Origin: Cystobacter fuscus
Lineage (GTDB): Bacteria > Myxococcota > Myxococcia > Myxococcales > Myxococcaceae
Direction: 5' to 3'
Assembly: GCF_002305875.1 (NCBI RefSeq)
Contig: NZ_CP022098.1
Location: 5,146,001 to 5,210,000 of the forward strand
Length of the DNA: 64,000 bases
How positions within the stretch are numbered: position 1 is the stretch's first letter; every line of letters starts with the position of its first letter. Shown here piece by piece: positions 22,272 to 32,463 of the stretch. The notes under the pieces are model-generated. The model saw only the letters and a list, made by a program, of their open reading frames with translations. It ran no database searches and was not told the origin of the DNA. A program made the translations under genes and the position numbers.

Positions 22272-22919
22272 ATGAACCTCATCCTGTTGGGTCCGCCTAA
22301 CGCCGGGAAGGGGACCCAGGCGAAGAAGCTGTACGTGGATTACTCGATTCCGCAGATCTCGACGGGGGACATCCTCCGCAAGGCGGTGCGCGAGGGGACC
22401 GAGCTGGGCAAGCTGGCCGGGCCGCTGATGGCCGCGGGCTCCTACGTGCCCGACGAGCTCGTCATCGGCATCGTGGAGGAGCGCCTCAAGGAGGCCGATT
22501 GCGCCCAGGGCTTCATCCTGGACGGTTTTCCCCGCACCATCCCCCAGGCCGAGGCCCTCGAGCGCATGCTCGCCAAGCTGGGCAAGAATCTGCACGCCGT
22601 GGTGTCGCTCGAGGTTCCGCACGAGAAGCTCATCGAGCGCGGCTCGGGACGTCGCTCCTGCCCCAACTGCGGCGCCGTCTACCATGTCTACCAGAGCCCT
22701 CCGAAGCGGGCCGGCTTCTGCGACAAGGACGGCACCGGCCTCATCCAGCGTGAGGACGACAAGGCCGAGGTCATCGAGAAGCGGCTGCAGAAGTACGACA
22801 AGGAGACCTCGCCGCTGAAGCAGTTCTACGCCCAGCGCGGCCTGCTCAAGAGCATCGACGGAGTGGGGCCTCCCGAGGGCATCTACGAGGAGCTCAAGAA
22901 GGCCGTGGGCAAGGCCTAG
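22272..22919 (+). CDS. adk: Adenylate kinase, zinc-lid type
   Basis: Converts ATP plus AMP to two ADP; 215 aa. P-loop GPPNAGKGTQAKK, AMP-binding STGDILRKAV and DGFPRTIPQA, and a long LID carrying CPNC and a following Cys/Asp pair (FCDKDGTG), a zinc-stabilised type. The second glycine region of the P-loop is GPPNAGKGT rather than GAPGAGKGT, still functional in the family. Follows secY by 138 bp. Confidence 0.96.
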   Translation: MNLILLGPPNAGKGTQAKKLYVDYSIPQISTGDILRKAVREGTELGKLAGPLMAAGSYVPDELVIGIVEERLKEADCAQGFILDGFPRTIPQAEALERMLAKLGKNLHAVVSLEVPHEKLIERGSGRRSCPNCGAVYHVYQSPPKRAGFCDKDGTGLIQREDDKAEVIEKRLQKYDKETSPLKQFYAQRGLLKSIDGVGPPEGIYEELKKAVGKA

Positions 22920-22956
22920 GGACGAGGGCTTCCTTCCCCGGCGCCCGGCCACGACG

Positions 22957-23236
22957 GTGCTGGCTGGGAGATGCTTCCCCGGGGCGCGGGCCCTGGTGGC
23001 CGCCACCCGGGAGGCCCTGGACGAGGGCACCCGGGCGGGCGGTGGCATGGCGCTCCGTCCGGGAGTGGTCCTCGCGGGCGAGCCCATGGTGAACCAGGCC
23101 ACGTCCCAGCAGGTGGTGCTCGAGGATCGACTGGACAGCGATCCCCGTCGAGAACAAGCTTTCCGCGCACTTCGAGCACACGGTGCTCATCACCGAGGGA
23201 GGGCCGGAGATCCTCACCCGACGTCGGTCCGGGTAG
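22957..23236 (+). pseudogene. map: Decayed methionine aminopeptidase (map) remnant
   Basis: The 454-bp adk-infA gap is where map normally sits. Pieces of type I methionine aminopeptidase can be read. In one frame (22957 onward) there is RALVAATREALDEG, then, after loss of the central 50-60 codons with the metal ligands, [15 protein letters not shown] followed by QQVVLED. After a one-base shift near 23130 the other frame gives [18 protein letters not shown] and [13 protein letters not shown], ending at TAG 23234-23236. The gene is therefore internally deleted and frameshifted and cannot make enzyme. An intact copy must be elsewhere, since map is normally essential. Comparison is from knowledge of the family, not a search. 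Confidence 0.75.
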
Positions 23237-23373
23237 GATGGCGGAATACGACGCAGTACCCAGGGGTTTACCGGTTTCGTGGTTTTCCAGCGCGAGGATG
23301 CTTGCCACTTCAGGACCAAAGTGTTATCCCGCCGCGCTTCCAAAGTTCAGGTGGTCCGCGAGAGGGCTTCTGA

Positions 23374-23592
<219 letters not shown>

Positions 23593-23595
23593 CGG

Positions 23596-23645
23596 AGGCC
23601 TGGTTCCGCGGAATGGCGGCCAGGCCTTCAGGGCTTTTCTTTTCT
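23596..23645 (+). terminator. Intrinsic terminator or attenuator after infA
   Basis: Eight-base stem AGGCCTGG (23596-23603) with CCAGGCCT (23620-23627); the loop itself contains a TTCCGCGGAA palindrome. A T-rich run follows (GGGCTTTTCTTTTC, about 23631-23644). Placed between infA and rpmJ, it may set a lower level for the downstream alpha genes. Confidence 0.6.
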
Positions 23646-23671
23646 AAAAGCGAAGGAAGGGAAGTACCGCC

Positions 23672-23788
23672 ATGAAGGTTCGGGCGTCCGTCAAGAAGAT
23701 TTGCGACAAGTGCAAGGTTGTTCGCCGTAAGGGCATCGTGCGCATCATCTGCGCCTCCAACCCCCGGCACAAGCAGCGCCAGGGCTAG
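23672..23788 (+). CDS. rpmJ: 50S ribosomal protein L36
   Basis: Smallest ribosomal protein, 38 aa ([19 protein letters not shown] at the start, ending NPRHKQRQG). Zinc-binding C+ type with CDKC, a third Cys in IICASNP and a following His. GAAGGGAAGTACCGCC precedes ATG 23672. Confidence 0.96.
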   Translation: MKVRASVKKICDKCKVVRRKGIVRIICASNPRHKQRQG

Positions 23789-23839
23789 TCCCCAACGGGA
23801 CTTGGCTCCAGACCAACTCACCCAGAAGGAACGACGAAG

Positions 23840-24223
23840 ATGGCTCGTATCGCCGGCATCGACCTCCCGCCCAACAAGCGCGCGGTGATCTCGTTGCAGT
23901 ACATCTACGGGATCGGCAACAAGACCGCCCACGACATCATCGAGGGCGCGGGGATCGACCTCGCTACCCGGACCAAGGACCTCACCGAGGAGCAGACGCG
24001 CAAGATCCGCGAGCTCATCGAGGCGAACTACAAGGTCGAAGGCGACCTGCGCCGCGAGGTCACCATGAACATCAAGCGCCTGATGGACCTGGGTTGCTAC
24101 CGGGGTCTGCGTCACCGCAAGGGTCTGCCGGTGCGTGGCCAGCGGACGCACACCAACGCGCGCACCCGCAAGGGTCCCAAGCGCGGCATCGTGCGCGCCA
24201 AGCCGGCGGCGGGCCCGCGCTAG
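23840..24223 (+). CDS. rpsM: 30S ribosomal protein S13
   Basis: Head protein contacting the P-site tRNA and L5, 127 aa. [19 protein letters not shown] at the start, helix-two-turn-helix [13 protein letters not shown], and basic tail [17 protein letters not shown]. Good AGAAGGAACGACGAAG before ATG 23840. Confidence 0.97.
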   Translation: MARIAGIDLPPNKRAVISLQYIYGIGNKTAHDIIEGAGIDLATRTKDLTEEQTRKIRELIEANYKVEGDLRREVTMNIKRLMDLGCYRGLRHRKGLPVRGQRTHTNARTRKGPKRGIVRAKPAAGPR

Positions 24224-24291
24224 TCCTCCCACCTGCGCCGGCCCCGTGAGGAGCTGGCGTCGATCACCTACTTCCAGGAGCAACGAGTTCC

Positions 24292-24735
24292 ATGGCTGAA
24301 GAGACCAACGCGCCGGCGGCGGCTGCGGCCCCCGCGGCGGGCGGCGAGACCGCCGCAGCGCGCAAGAAGAGCAAGAAGGGCAAGAAGAACATCCTCAACG
24401 GCGTGGTCCACATCCAGTCCACGTTCAACAACACCATCATCACGATCACGGACGTGTCCGGGAACGTGATCTCCTGGTCCTCCGCGGGCGCCCGTGGCTT
24501 CCGCGGCAGCCGCAAGTCGACGCCGTTCGCCGCCCAGGTGGCCGCCGGTGACGCCGCGGCCAAGGCGATGGAGCACGGTCTGAAGAACGTGACGGTGCTG
24601 GTGAAGGGTCCGGGCGCGGGCCGTGAGTCCGCCCTGCGCGCGCTGGCCGCCGCTGGCCTGAAGATCGCCCTCATCCGCGATGTGACGCCCATCCCGCACA
24701 ACGGCTGCCGTCAGCCCAAGCGCCGCCGCGTCTAG
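24292..24735 (+). CDS. rpsK: 30S ribosomal protein S11 with Ala/Lys-rich N-terminus
   Basis: Platform protein of the small subunit, 147 aa; longer than the usual 129 because of an N-terminal Ala/Pro then Lys-rich extension. Core: [15 protein letters not shown], the region [19 protein letters not shown], and C-terminal [32 protein letters not shown] precedes ATG 24292. Confidence 0.97.
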   Translation: MAEETNAPAAAAAPAAGGETAAARKKSKKGKKNILNGVVHIQSTFNNTIITITDVSGNVISWSSAGARGFRGSRKSTPFAAQVAAGDAAAKAMEHGLKNVTVLVKGPGAGRESALRALAAAGLKIALIRDVTPIPHNGCRQPKRRRV

Positions 24736-24804
24736 TTCCATTCCGGGCCGCTTCCTCCCTGGGAGGGAGCGGCCCCAGACCATCTTTCGACACGGAGAAG
24801 CATC

Positions 24805-25431
24805 GTGGCCCGTTATACCGCCTCCTCCTGCCGCATCTGCCGGCGGGAGAACCTGAAGATGTACCTGAAGGGTGACCGCTGCTACACGGACAAGTGTGCC
24901 ATCGAGCGGCGTCCCTATCCCCCCGGTCAGCACGGCCAGGGCCGCGTGAAGTTCTCCGGCTACGGCGTGCAGCTGCGCGAGAAGCAGAAGGTCAAGCGCA
25001 TGTACGGCCTGCTGGAGAGCCAGTTCCGGGGCTACTACCACCGCGCCTCGGCCGCCAAGGGCAAGACGGGTGAGAACCTCCTGCAGCAGCTGGAGCTCCG
25101 CCTGGACAACGTGGTGTTCCGCATGGGCTTCGCGGACACGCGCAACGAGGCGCGCCAGCTCGTGCGCCACGGCCACTTCACCGTCAACGGCAAGCGGGTG
25201 AACATCCCCTCGTTCGCCGTCAAGCCGGGCACCACCATCGAGGTGGCGGAGAAGAGCCGGAAGATCCTCCGCATCTCCGAGGCCCTGGAGACCGTGGATC
25301 GCCGCGGCGTGCCGCAGTGGATCGACCTGGACAAGAAGTCCTTCAAGGCCACGGTGAAGAGCCCGCCCAACCGCGAGGACCTCACCATGCCCATCCAGGA
25401 GCAGCTCATCGTCGAGTTGTACTCGAAGTAA
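24805..25431 (+). CDS. rpsD: 30S ribosomal protein S4, zinc-binding type
   Basis: Primary rRNA-binding protein with an S4 domain, 208 aa, GTG start. N-terminal C+ zinc motif (CRIC then CYTDKC), and S4 domain [20 protein letters not shown] followed by [14 protein letters not shown]. In many bacteria S4 represses the alpha operon. A 165-bp gap to rpoA follows with nothing distinct. Confidence 0.97.
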   Translation: MARYTASSCRICRRENLKMYLKGDRCYTDKCAIERRPYPPGQHGQGRVKFSGYGVQLREKQKVKRMYGLLESQFRGYYHRASAAKGKTGENLLQQLELRLDNVVFRMGFADTRNEARQLVRHGHFTVNGKRVNIPSFAVKPGTTIEVAEKSRKILRISEALETVDRRGVPQWIDLDKKSFKATVKSPPNREDLTMPIQEQLIVELYSK

Positions 25432-25596
25432 TCGGACGGGCAGGCCCGTCCCCGGGCTCGCCGCCGATGCTTCCGCACACGCCCTGGCCTCACCGCCGGG
25501 GCGTCGTGCTTCTGCCGCAGACACCCCACGTGCCCATCCTCCCGCCGCCGGGGCGGGGAAGTTGGTGGTGGTCCACGTCACGAGGAGAAGAAGGAC

Positions 25597-26640
<1,044 letters not shown>

Positions 26641-26819
26641 TCGTCGTCTGTTGAAGTCCCTGCCCACCCGGGGCGGCATGGTTTCATGCCCCGGGGCGAG
26701 CAGGGGGCCCTCACCGGCCCAACCCCGCAGCGGTGGAGCCCGTGCCGGCCTCCATCCTTTCCACCCGGTACCTCGTACGGCCGGAGTGGTGGGCCCCTTC
26801 AAGGCCCGGAGTCAGTCCC

Positions 26820-27248
26820 ATGCGTCACAAGGTTGGACAACGGAAGCTCCACCGCACCACGAGCCACCGGCTCGCGATGCTGCACAACATGGTCACCTCG
26901 CTGCTCGAGCACGAGGCCATCCGCACCACGCTGCCCAAGGCCAAGGAGGCCCGGGCCCTCGCCGAGCGCATCATCACCCTCGGCAAGCGCGGCGGTCTGT
27001 CCAATGTGCGCCTCGCGGAGCGCACCGTCCGCAATCGCGTCATCCTGAAGAAGGTCTTCGGGGAGTACAAGGAGCGCTACGCCAACCGGCCGGGTGGTTA
27101 CACCCGCATCGTCCGGCTCGGCTTCCGTCGCGGTGACGGCGCCGAGATGGCCCTGCTGGAGCTGGTGGATCGTCCCGCCAAGAGCACCCCGGTCGACGCG
27201 CCGGAGACCGAGGCCCAGGGCGAGGCCTCCGAGAACAAGGCGGAGTAG
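26820..27248 (+). CDS. rplQ: 50S ribosomal protein L17
   Basis: Tunnel-exit-side protein, 142 aa from ATG 26820 ([20 protein letters not shown]). Core: [20 protein letters not shown] and [20 protein letters not shown], with an acidic C-terminal tail. An upstream in-frame start at 26733 has no homology to L17. Last gene of the cluster; a terminator follows. Confidence 0.97.
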   Translation: MRHKVGQRKLHRTTSHRLAMLHNMVTSLLEHEAIRTTLPKAKEARALAERIITLGKRGGLSNVRLAERTVRNRVILKKVFGEYKERYANRPGGYTRIVRLGFRRGDGAEMALLELVDRPAKSTPVDAPETEAQGEASENKAE

Positions 27249-27278
27249 TCGGCCGTCCTGAGCGTGTGTGGTTCACGG

Positions 27279-27317
27279 GAGCGTCCTTCCTCCGGGAAGG
27301 GCGCTCTCGTGCTTTTT
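27279..27317 (+). terminator. Intrinsic terminator of the ribosomal cluster
   Basis: Twelve-base-pair stem with one G-U pair: GAGCGTCCTTCC (27279-27290) with GGAAGGGCGCTC (27295-27306), loop TCCG, then TCGTGCTTTTT. Placed 30 bp after rplQ. The convergent minus-strand gene ends at 27345, so it may also stop that transcript in part. Confidence 0.85.
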
Positions 27318-27344
27318 GGAGGGCCCCCTAGCCGCGCGGGAAGG

Positions 27345-28031
27345 CTAGGGCGCTTCTTCCGTGAGGTTGTGGCCGTTCTCGAGCAGTCGGGCCCGGCCCT
27401 CGGACGTGCGCATCTCGACATCGCGGATCTTGATGTCCGAGGGAGCCGCCCGTCCGTCCGCGCCCAGCAGTTGCTTGGGGGTGACGGTGAGCTCCTTGGT
27501 CGGATCCACGCGCGCGACGGAGGCCCGCCACTCCGCGCCCCGGTTGTCCCTGACGACGACGATGACGTCGCGCCACGTCTCGTCGCTCTTGTTCATGATC
27601 GTCACCGAGGCGCGGCTGGTGATGGGGATGAGCTTCGCGCCGAAGTCACCCGTCTCCTTCACGCCCCGGGCGCAGGTGAGTCCCACGGTGGCGAGCGACA
27701 GAAACACCCAGCCGCCCACGATGAAGGCCTTGTACTTGAAGAAGCGGTCCTGCTGACGGAAGTCGCCGACCATCTCCTTCAGGACGGCCACGGCGTTGAG
27801 CGCCACGTTGGCGGACTCGGATTTCAGCCGCTGGCTGATCGCCTCTTCCTGGCCCTTGGGCAGGGGCGCCGTGCGCGCGGCGGACATCACCCGGGGATTC
27901 GTCGTCGACGACACACGCGGCGTCGTCGTCGAGGACACACGAGGCGTGCCCGTGGACGATACGCGAGGAGTCGTCGTCGACGACGGCGTCCCCCGTCGGG
28001 GCGGCTGCGATTGATCGGCACCATCACTCAT
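27345..28031 (-). CDS. Membrane-anchored protein with Thr/Pro/Ser N-terminal repeats
   Basis: A 228-aa protein of unknown function. The N-terminus (about residues 13-52) is built of TPRVSS-type repeats separated by TTT/TGT/TTN, likely disordered and exposed in the cytoplasm. A single hydrophobic segment, AFIVGGWVFLSLATVGLTC (about 105-123), follows. The C-terminal half reads SRASVTIMNKSDETWRDVIV and forms a beta-rich domain resembling an Ig/FixG-like fold of membrane proteins. The repeat DNA lies at about 27895-27995. It follows the TPR lipoprotein gene on the same strand, 48 bp apart, so the two may be co-transcribed. Confidence 0.65.
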   Translation of the reverse strand: MSDGADQSQPPRRGTPSSTTTPRVSSTGTPRVSSTTTPRVSSTTNPRVMSAARTAPLPKGQEEAISQRLKSESANVALNAVAVLKEMVGDFRQQDRFFKYKAFIVGGWVFLSLATVGLTCARGVKETGDFGAKLIPITSRASVTIMNKSDETWRDVIVVVRDNRGAEWRASVARVDPTKELTVTPKQLLGADGRAAPSDIKIRDVEMRTSEGRARLLENGHNLTEEAP

Positions 28032-28079
28032 CGGTTCCCTCAGTGTAGAGGGCCCGGGCCGCCGCTGGCTACTGGCCCT

Positions 28080-29471
28080 TCACGGCCGCTTGAGCTGTTG
28101 CAGTGCTCGCGAGGCCACCGCGTTCTCCGGCTGGGCCTCGAGCACCTTGCCAAGCCACTGCTCCGCCTTCGCCGCCGCTTCCCGGCGCTCTTCCGGACGC
28201 GAGGACTGGCGTGCCTGCTCGGTGAACAGGATGCCCAGGCGCAGGGTGAACTCGAGGTTCTCCGGCTCCTTGTCCACCACCCGCTTCAGCTCGCGCTCCG
28301 CCCCCGCCCAGTCGCCCTCGAGCTGGAGCACCAGCGCCAGCTTGCCCCGCGGCGGCGCCTCGTCCGGCTCCAGGTGCGTCAGTACCCGGAAGGCCTCGCC
28401 CGCGGCCTTCAAGTCCTTGCGCTCCAGCCGGATGTCGCCGAGCCGGAACCACGCCATGTCCAACAACGGGTTGAGCTCCACCGCCTTCTCGAAGTGAGGC
28501 AGCGCCGCTTCCGGCCGCTGCCTCGCCAGGTACAGCTCCCCCAGGTAGAAGTGGTTCTTGCCGTCCGCCGGCGCCAGCTCGATGGCCCGCTTGAACTCCT
28601 CGACCGCCCGGCCCGCGTCATCCAGGCGCTGCCACGCCAGCCCCATCAGCGCGTGCACCACCGCCAGGTCCGGATAGTCCCGAAGGATCTCCTCGAAGGC
28701 GATGATGGCCGGGTGGGGCGCGTCCAGCTCCTGGAGGTAGCGCATGCCTTCCTCCAGCTTGGACTCGGCCGCCTTGGGAAAGCGCGTGAACGGATCCGCG
28801 AGCTGGTTCATCAGCGCTCGCGCCGTCGCCACCTCGGCGGGGCTCGGCTCCTTCCTCACCAGCACGGACAGGGCCGCCACCGCCCCCGGCTCGTCCCCGG
28901 TGCGATGCAGTGCCTTGGCCAGTGGCAGGCGGATGCCCGCGCGCTCCGGCGCCAGCTCGGCCGCCCGGCGCAACGGGCCCACCGCCGCCGCGTACTGCTC
29001 GGACTCCAGCAGGGCGAGCCCCAGGCGGTAATGGAACTCGGGCTCGTCCGGCCGCAGCTCCAGGGCGCGCTGGAAGGCGGTCACCGCGGTCGTCCCCGCA
29101 TCCGACGCCCGCGAGAAGTACGCGAGCCCCAGCATGTAGTGGTTCACCGCCCGCTCCGCCTGGCCGTTGCGGCGGAGCAGCTCGGCGATCCACGCCTCCG
29201 CCCGGCCCGCCTTCACCTGGGCCTCGGTGAGCGTGCGCGCCAGCTCCAGGTCCTCCGGCGCCCGGGCCGCTTCGGCCTCCAGCAAGGGGAGGGCGCGCTC
29301 GGGCTGGTTCCTCGCGAGGTACTCGCGGGCCTGGGCACGCGCGTCGAGCGGTCGCCCGGTGGCTCCGTGCTGACAGCCCGTGGTCAGGCCCAGGCCGAGC
29401 ACGCACAACCAGGGACTCAGCCGGCGGCGCACGCCGGCACGCCGGGAAGGGGAACAAGGGGGGAGGGGCAC
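28080..29471 (-). CDS. TPR-repeat lipoprotein
   Basis: A 463-aa exported protein. The N-terminus has an Arg-rich region, a hydrophobic stretch (SPWLCVLGLGLTTGC) and a likely lipidated cysteine, weakly matching a lipobox. The rest is a run of about ten tetratricopeptide repeats, e.g. PEFHYRLGLALLESEQYAAA, then KNHFYLGELYLARQRPEAAL and NPLLDMAWFRLGDIRLERK. TPR arrays mediate protein contacts, often in envelope machines such as pili or assembly complexes. The partner is not indicated by neighbours. Same strand as the TM protein downstream and plsC upstream (30-bp gap). Confidence 0.75.
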   Translation of the reverse strand: MPLPPCSPSRRAGVRRRLSPWLCVLGLGLTTGCQHGATGRPLDARAQAREYLARNQPERALPLLEAEAARAPEDLELARTLTEAQVKAGRAEAWIAELLRRNGQAERAVNHYMLGLAYFSRASDAGTTAVTAFQRALELRPDEPEFHYRLGLALLESEQYAAAVGPLRRAAELAPERAGIRLPLAKALHRTGDEPGAVAALSVLVRKEPSPAEVATARALMNQLADPFTRFPKAAESKLEEGMRYLQELDAPHPAIIAFEEILRDYPDLAVVHALMGLAWQRLDDAGRAVEEFKRAIELAPADGKNHFYLGELYLARQRPEAALPHFEKAVELNPLLDMAWFRLGDIRLERKDLKAAGEAFRVLTHLEPDEAPPRGKLALVLQLEGDWAGAERELKRVVDKEPENLEFTLRLGILFTEQARQSSRPEERREAAAKAEQWLGKVLEAQPENAVASRALQQLKRP

Positions 29472-29500
29472 GCGGTCTCCTCTAAGGGGCTCTCGTGGAC

Positions 29501-30289
29501 TCAGGATGCACTGCGACGCGACACGCTCTGGCCCTCGACGCCCATGGCGGCCACGGCCTCCTCGGAGTCACCGCCCTTGCCGCCCAGCTCGAGGCTCTGC
29601 GCGATGATGACGTCGCGCACGGCCCGGGCCAGGCCCTCGCGGTCGTTGTCGGCGAAGCGCGTGGTGTCGATGGGCTTGCCAATCTTCACGTACACGGGGC
29701 CCGGCTGGATGTTCCAGGAGTTCTTCGGCATCACCGTGCCCGAGCCTTCGATGGTGATGGGCACCACGGGCACCTTCGCCTTGAGCGCCAGGGCGAACGG
29801 TCCCTTCTTGAAGGGCAGCACGCGGCCGTCGTCCGAGCGCGTGCCCTCCGGGTAGAGGAACACGCTCGTGCCGCCGCGAATCTTCCGCGCCGCGTCATCC
29901 AGCGAGGCGATGGCCTTCTCGCGCCGGCCCCGGTTGATGAAGACATGGCCCGCCATCCACAGATACCAGCCGATGAGCGGCACGTACTTGAGCTGGTGCT
30001 TGGCCACGTAGCGGAAGTTCACCGGCACCGCCACGAAGTGGATGGGGATGTCCAGCGTCGACTGATGGTTGGAGACGTAGATGGTGGGGCGCTTGGGGTC
30101 CACGTTCTCCTGGCCGGTCACCACCACCCGGGCCCCGCCCGTCGCGATGAGCACCGGCGACCACAGCCGGCGCGCCACCCACACCGTGGCGCCAGGATTG
30201 AGGGTAACCAGCGCCACCACCACCGTCAGTGGAAAGAACACGGCGGTGGCCACCACGGCGACCACCATGCACAACAGGTTGCGGAGCAT
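29501..30289 (-). CDS. plsC: 1-acyl-sn-glycerol-3-phosphate acyltransferase
   Basis: Membrane enzyme that converts lysophosphatidate to phosphatidate in phospholipid synthesis, 262 aa from ATG 30289 (MLRNLLCMVVAVVATAVFF). GAGG stands nine bases before this start; an upstream in-frame start (30370) lacks support. N-terminal hydrophobic segment, catalytic NHxxxxD box SNHQSTLD, substrate motif FINRGRREKA, and the EGTRS box in YPEGTRSDDG. Normal family length. Distinct from the acyltransferase remnant at 63.2 kb. Confidence 0.9.
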   Translation of the reverse strand: MLRNLLCMVVAVVATAVFFPLTVVVALVTLNPGATVWVARRLWSPVLIATGGARVVVTGQENVDPKRPTIYVSNHQSTLDIPIHFVAVPVNFRYVAKHQLKYVPLIGWYLWMAGHVFINRGRREKAIASLDDAARKIRGGTSVFLYPEGTRSDDGRVLPFKKGPFALALKAKVPVVPITIEGSGTVMPKNSWNIQPGPVYVKIGKPIDTTRFADNDREGLARAVRDVIIAQSLELGGKGGDSEEAVAAMGVEGQSVSRRSAS

Positions 30290-30511
30290 CCTGGCGACCT
30301 CGGCTTCGTCCAAAGGGGGAGCGTGCCGCCCGGTACGGCACCCGGACTCCCACCTGGCAAGGCGGAACATCCGGGCCCCCCACGTCTCTTCCTCACCGCT
30401 CGGGTGGGGGAATCGCAGAGGGCGGGGGCGGGGGACGGCATGACGGGGAGCCTATCTACCATCACCTTGCCGCTGGTGTGTGCTCGCGGGTGGGGATAGA
30501 AGCGGAACGCC

Positions 30512-31126
30512 TTGGCCCGAAAGAAGTTCATCGCGATCGCGGGAAACATCGGCGCGGGGAAGACGGAGCTCACGTCCTTCCTCTGCCGGAAGTACGACCT
30601 CACTCCCTTCTTCGAACCCAACGAGCAGAACCCCTACCTGGCCGACTTCTACGCGGACATGAAGACCTGGGCCTTCCGCTCCCAGCTCTTCTTCCTCACC
30701 ACCAAGTTCCGCCTCCAACGCCAGCTCGAGCGCTCCCCCGGCACCGTCCTGCAGGACCGGACGCTCTACGAGGACGCGGAAATCTTCGCCAAGAACCTCC
30801 ACCGCCAGCGCTTCATCGACAAGCGCGACTGGGCCCTGTACTCGGACCTCTACGAGACGTTCTCCCAGACGCTCGCTCCGCCGGACCTGATGATCTACCT
30901 GCGCTGCCCCGTGCGCACCCTGCGCCAGCGCATCCGTCTGCGCGGACGGGAGATGGAGCAGGATATCCCTCCCTCGTACCTCAAGCGGCTGAACGGCCTG
31001 TACGAGGAATGGTTCAGTGGCTACAAGTTGTCCCCTGTCCTGGTTCTCCCCACGGACAAGCTGGACTATGTGACGGACCTGGTGGACCGCGTGGACCTCT
31101 TGCGACAGATCGAGAAGTACTTGTGA
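30512..31126 (+). CDS. Deoxynucleoside kinase
   Basis: Phosphorylates deoxynucleosides (dA/dG/dC-type salvage kinases of the dNK/DCK family). 204 aa with a TTG start at 30512. P-loop AGNIGAGKTEL, substrate-region PNEQNPYLADFY, the catalytic region QDRTLYEDAEIF (DRS/T-like) and the LID arginines in RIRLRGREMEQDI. Length fits the bacterial dNK family. Exact base preference cannot be told. Its stop overlaps the next gene's GTG start (GTGA), so translation is coupled. Confidence 0.85.
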   Translation: MARKKFIAIAGNIGAGKTELTSFLCRKYDLTPFFEPNEQNPYLADFYADMKTWAFRSQLFFLTTKFRLQRQLERSPGTVLQDRTLYEDAEIFAKNLHRQRFIDKRDWALYSDLYETFSQTLAPPDLMIYLRCPVRTLRQRIRLRGREMEQDIPPSYLKRLNGLYEEWFSGYKLSPVLVLPTDKLDYVTDLVDRVDLLRQIEKYL

Positions 31127-32295
31127 AGGAGGTCTACCTCGTCGCCATCGAGAGCGCCGTGCCGGTGGCTCCCGAGACCCTGCTCGCCTCCTTCGAGACC
31201 GAGGAGATGGCGTTCGTGCTCGCTCCCGACGGGCAGGGCTTCACGCTCGAGGCCGAGGAGACCCGGGTGGAGGTCGTCTTCGAGTCGCGGCCCACCCCCC
31301 GGGAGTGGACGAACGATTTGTTCTCCGGCAGCGAGCCCGCCCTGGAGGCGCTCGGCCGGGCCCGGGCCTTCTACCGTCTGGCCTTCGAGACGGGCTCCGC
31401 CCAGCCCACCGTGCCCGTCTTCGTGGCCCTCATGTGCGCCCGCGTCCTGCTCACCCATGCCACCGGCGTGCTGGTGGACATCACCTCGTCCAAGGTCCAC
31501 GAGGCCGATGACGTGGCGGAGATCACCGAGCTGGACTTCGACATCCGCGACCACGTCAACCTCCACGCCGTGGAGGTCATCGAGGGGGAGACGCCCCTGT
31601 GGGTGCACTCGCACGGCATGGCGAAGTTCGGCGCGAGGGATCTGGAGATCTTCCACCTGGGTGAGCAGGATCTGCTGCCCGCCGAGGCCTTCCTCCACGA
31701 GCTGTGCACGGACCTGGCCTTCGGGCAGGGGCCGCCGCTGCGCACCCAGATGGGCACGAGCGAGGGCCAGCCCTTCATGCTGGTGCCCTCGGACGAGGCG
31801 CGCACCAACCTGCTCGGCGTGCCGCTGGACGCCTTCGAGGGCCACGAGGGCCTCTACCTCACCGTGGTGTCACCCCAGGGCCGGCACAACACGGCGGAGC
31901 TGTTGCGCCCCTTCCGCGAGCGCTTCCTCCAGGAGCCCACCGAGCGCACCGAGTCCATGCACGAGGAGTCCCAGTCGCTCCTGCCCGCCTTCAAGGCGCG
32001 CTTCCTGCGCCGCGGCCTCATGGAGCCGCTCACCTTCCTGGTGCGCGCCCCCTTCGAGACGCACCCGGAGGGCGGTGATGCGACGGAGCAGCTCTGGCTG
32101 GAGGTGCTCTCCTGGGACGACGCCACCATCGTCGGCCGCCTGGTGGATGGCGCCGTGCACACCACCGAGTGGCGCAAGGGCGCCCACGTGGAAGTGCCCG
32201 AGGCGGACGTGAACGCGCTCGCCCTCAGCCGCGAGGGCCGCACCCTGGAGGACGAAGAGGTGCGCGCCCTGCTCCAGGCCGAGCGCCCCAGCTAG
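31123..32295 (+). CDS. DUF2314-containing protein
   Basis: A 390-aa cytoplasmic protein with a GTG start that overlaps the deoxynucleoside kinase stop. The C-terminal 70 residues (LTFLVRAPFETHPE, then EQLWLEVLSWDDATIVGRLV and HVEVPEADVNALAL) match the DUF2314 pattern from memory of the family. The N-terminal part (EVYLVAIESAVPVAPETLLA) has no domain I recognise but contains a central region rich in acidic residues. No signal or membrane segment. Function unknown; the tight coupling suggests expression with the nucleoside kinase. Confidence 0.7.
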   Translation: MKEVYLVAIESAVPVAPETLLASFETEEMAFVLAPDGQGFTLEAEETRVEVVFESRPTPREWTNDLFSGSEPALEALGRARAFYRLAFETGSAQPTVPVFVALMCARVLLTHATGVLVDITSSKVHEADDVAEITELDFDIRDHVNLHAVEVIEGETPLWVHSHGMAKFGARDLEIFHLGEQDLLPAEAFLHELCTDLAFGQGPPLRTQMGTSEGQPFMLVPSDEARTNLLGVPLDAFEGHEGLYLTVVSPQGRHNTAELLRPFRERFLQEPTERTESMHEESQSLLPAFKARFLRRGLMEPLTFLVRAPFETHPEGGDATEQLWLEVLSWDDATIVGRLVDGAVHTTEWRKGAHVEVPEADVNALALSREGRTLEDEEVRALLQAERPS

Positions 32296-32313
32296 GGTGT
32301 AGACTCCCGTGCC

Positions 32314-32460
32314 ATGTCCTCCTCCGACGCCAAGTCCCCCGAGAAGAAGACCGTGAAGGAGACCCGCCGGCGCCTGGCCACCCAGGGCGTGAAGCTGCAG
32401 ACAGGCACTCCCATGAAGATCATCGTCAAGAAGAAGCGGCCCTACCTCTTCTCCAGCTGA
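32314..32460 (+). CDS. Small basic protein, 48 aa
   Basis: ATG 32314 to TGA 32460 encodes a lysine/arginine-rich 48-aa protein (MSSSDAKSPEKKTVKETRRR at the start, ending KKKRPYLFSS). It starts 18 bp after the DUF2314 gene and is likely in its operon. Codon use (G/C in third position) matches the neighbours, which supports real coding. No known family is recognised; it could be a nucleic-acid-binding or ribosome-associated microprotein. Confidence 0.5.
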   Translation: MSSSDAKSPEKKTVKETRRRLATQGVKLQTGTPMKIIVKKKRPYLFSS

Positions 32461-32463
32461 GCC

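Noticed and set aside
20769-23102. 777-codon minus-strand open frame opposite secY and adk
   Set aside because: Antisense shadow rich in His, Asp and Arg; both genes on the plus strand are certain.
27895-27995. Possible CRISPR or tandem-repeat array
   Set aside because: The short repeats encode TPRVSS units of a protein N-terminus in frame; there are no regular spacers.
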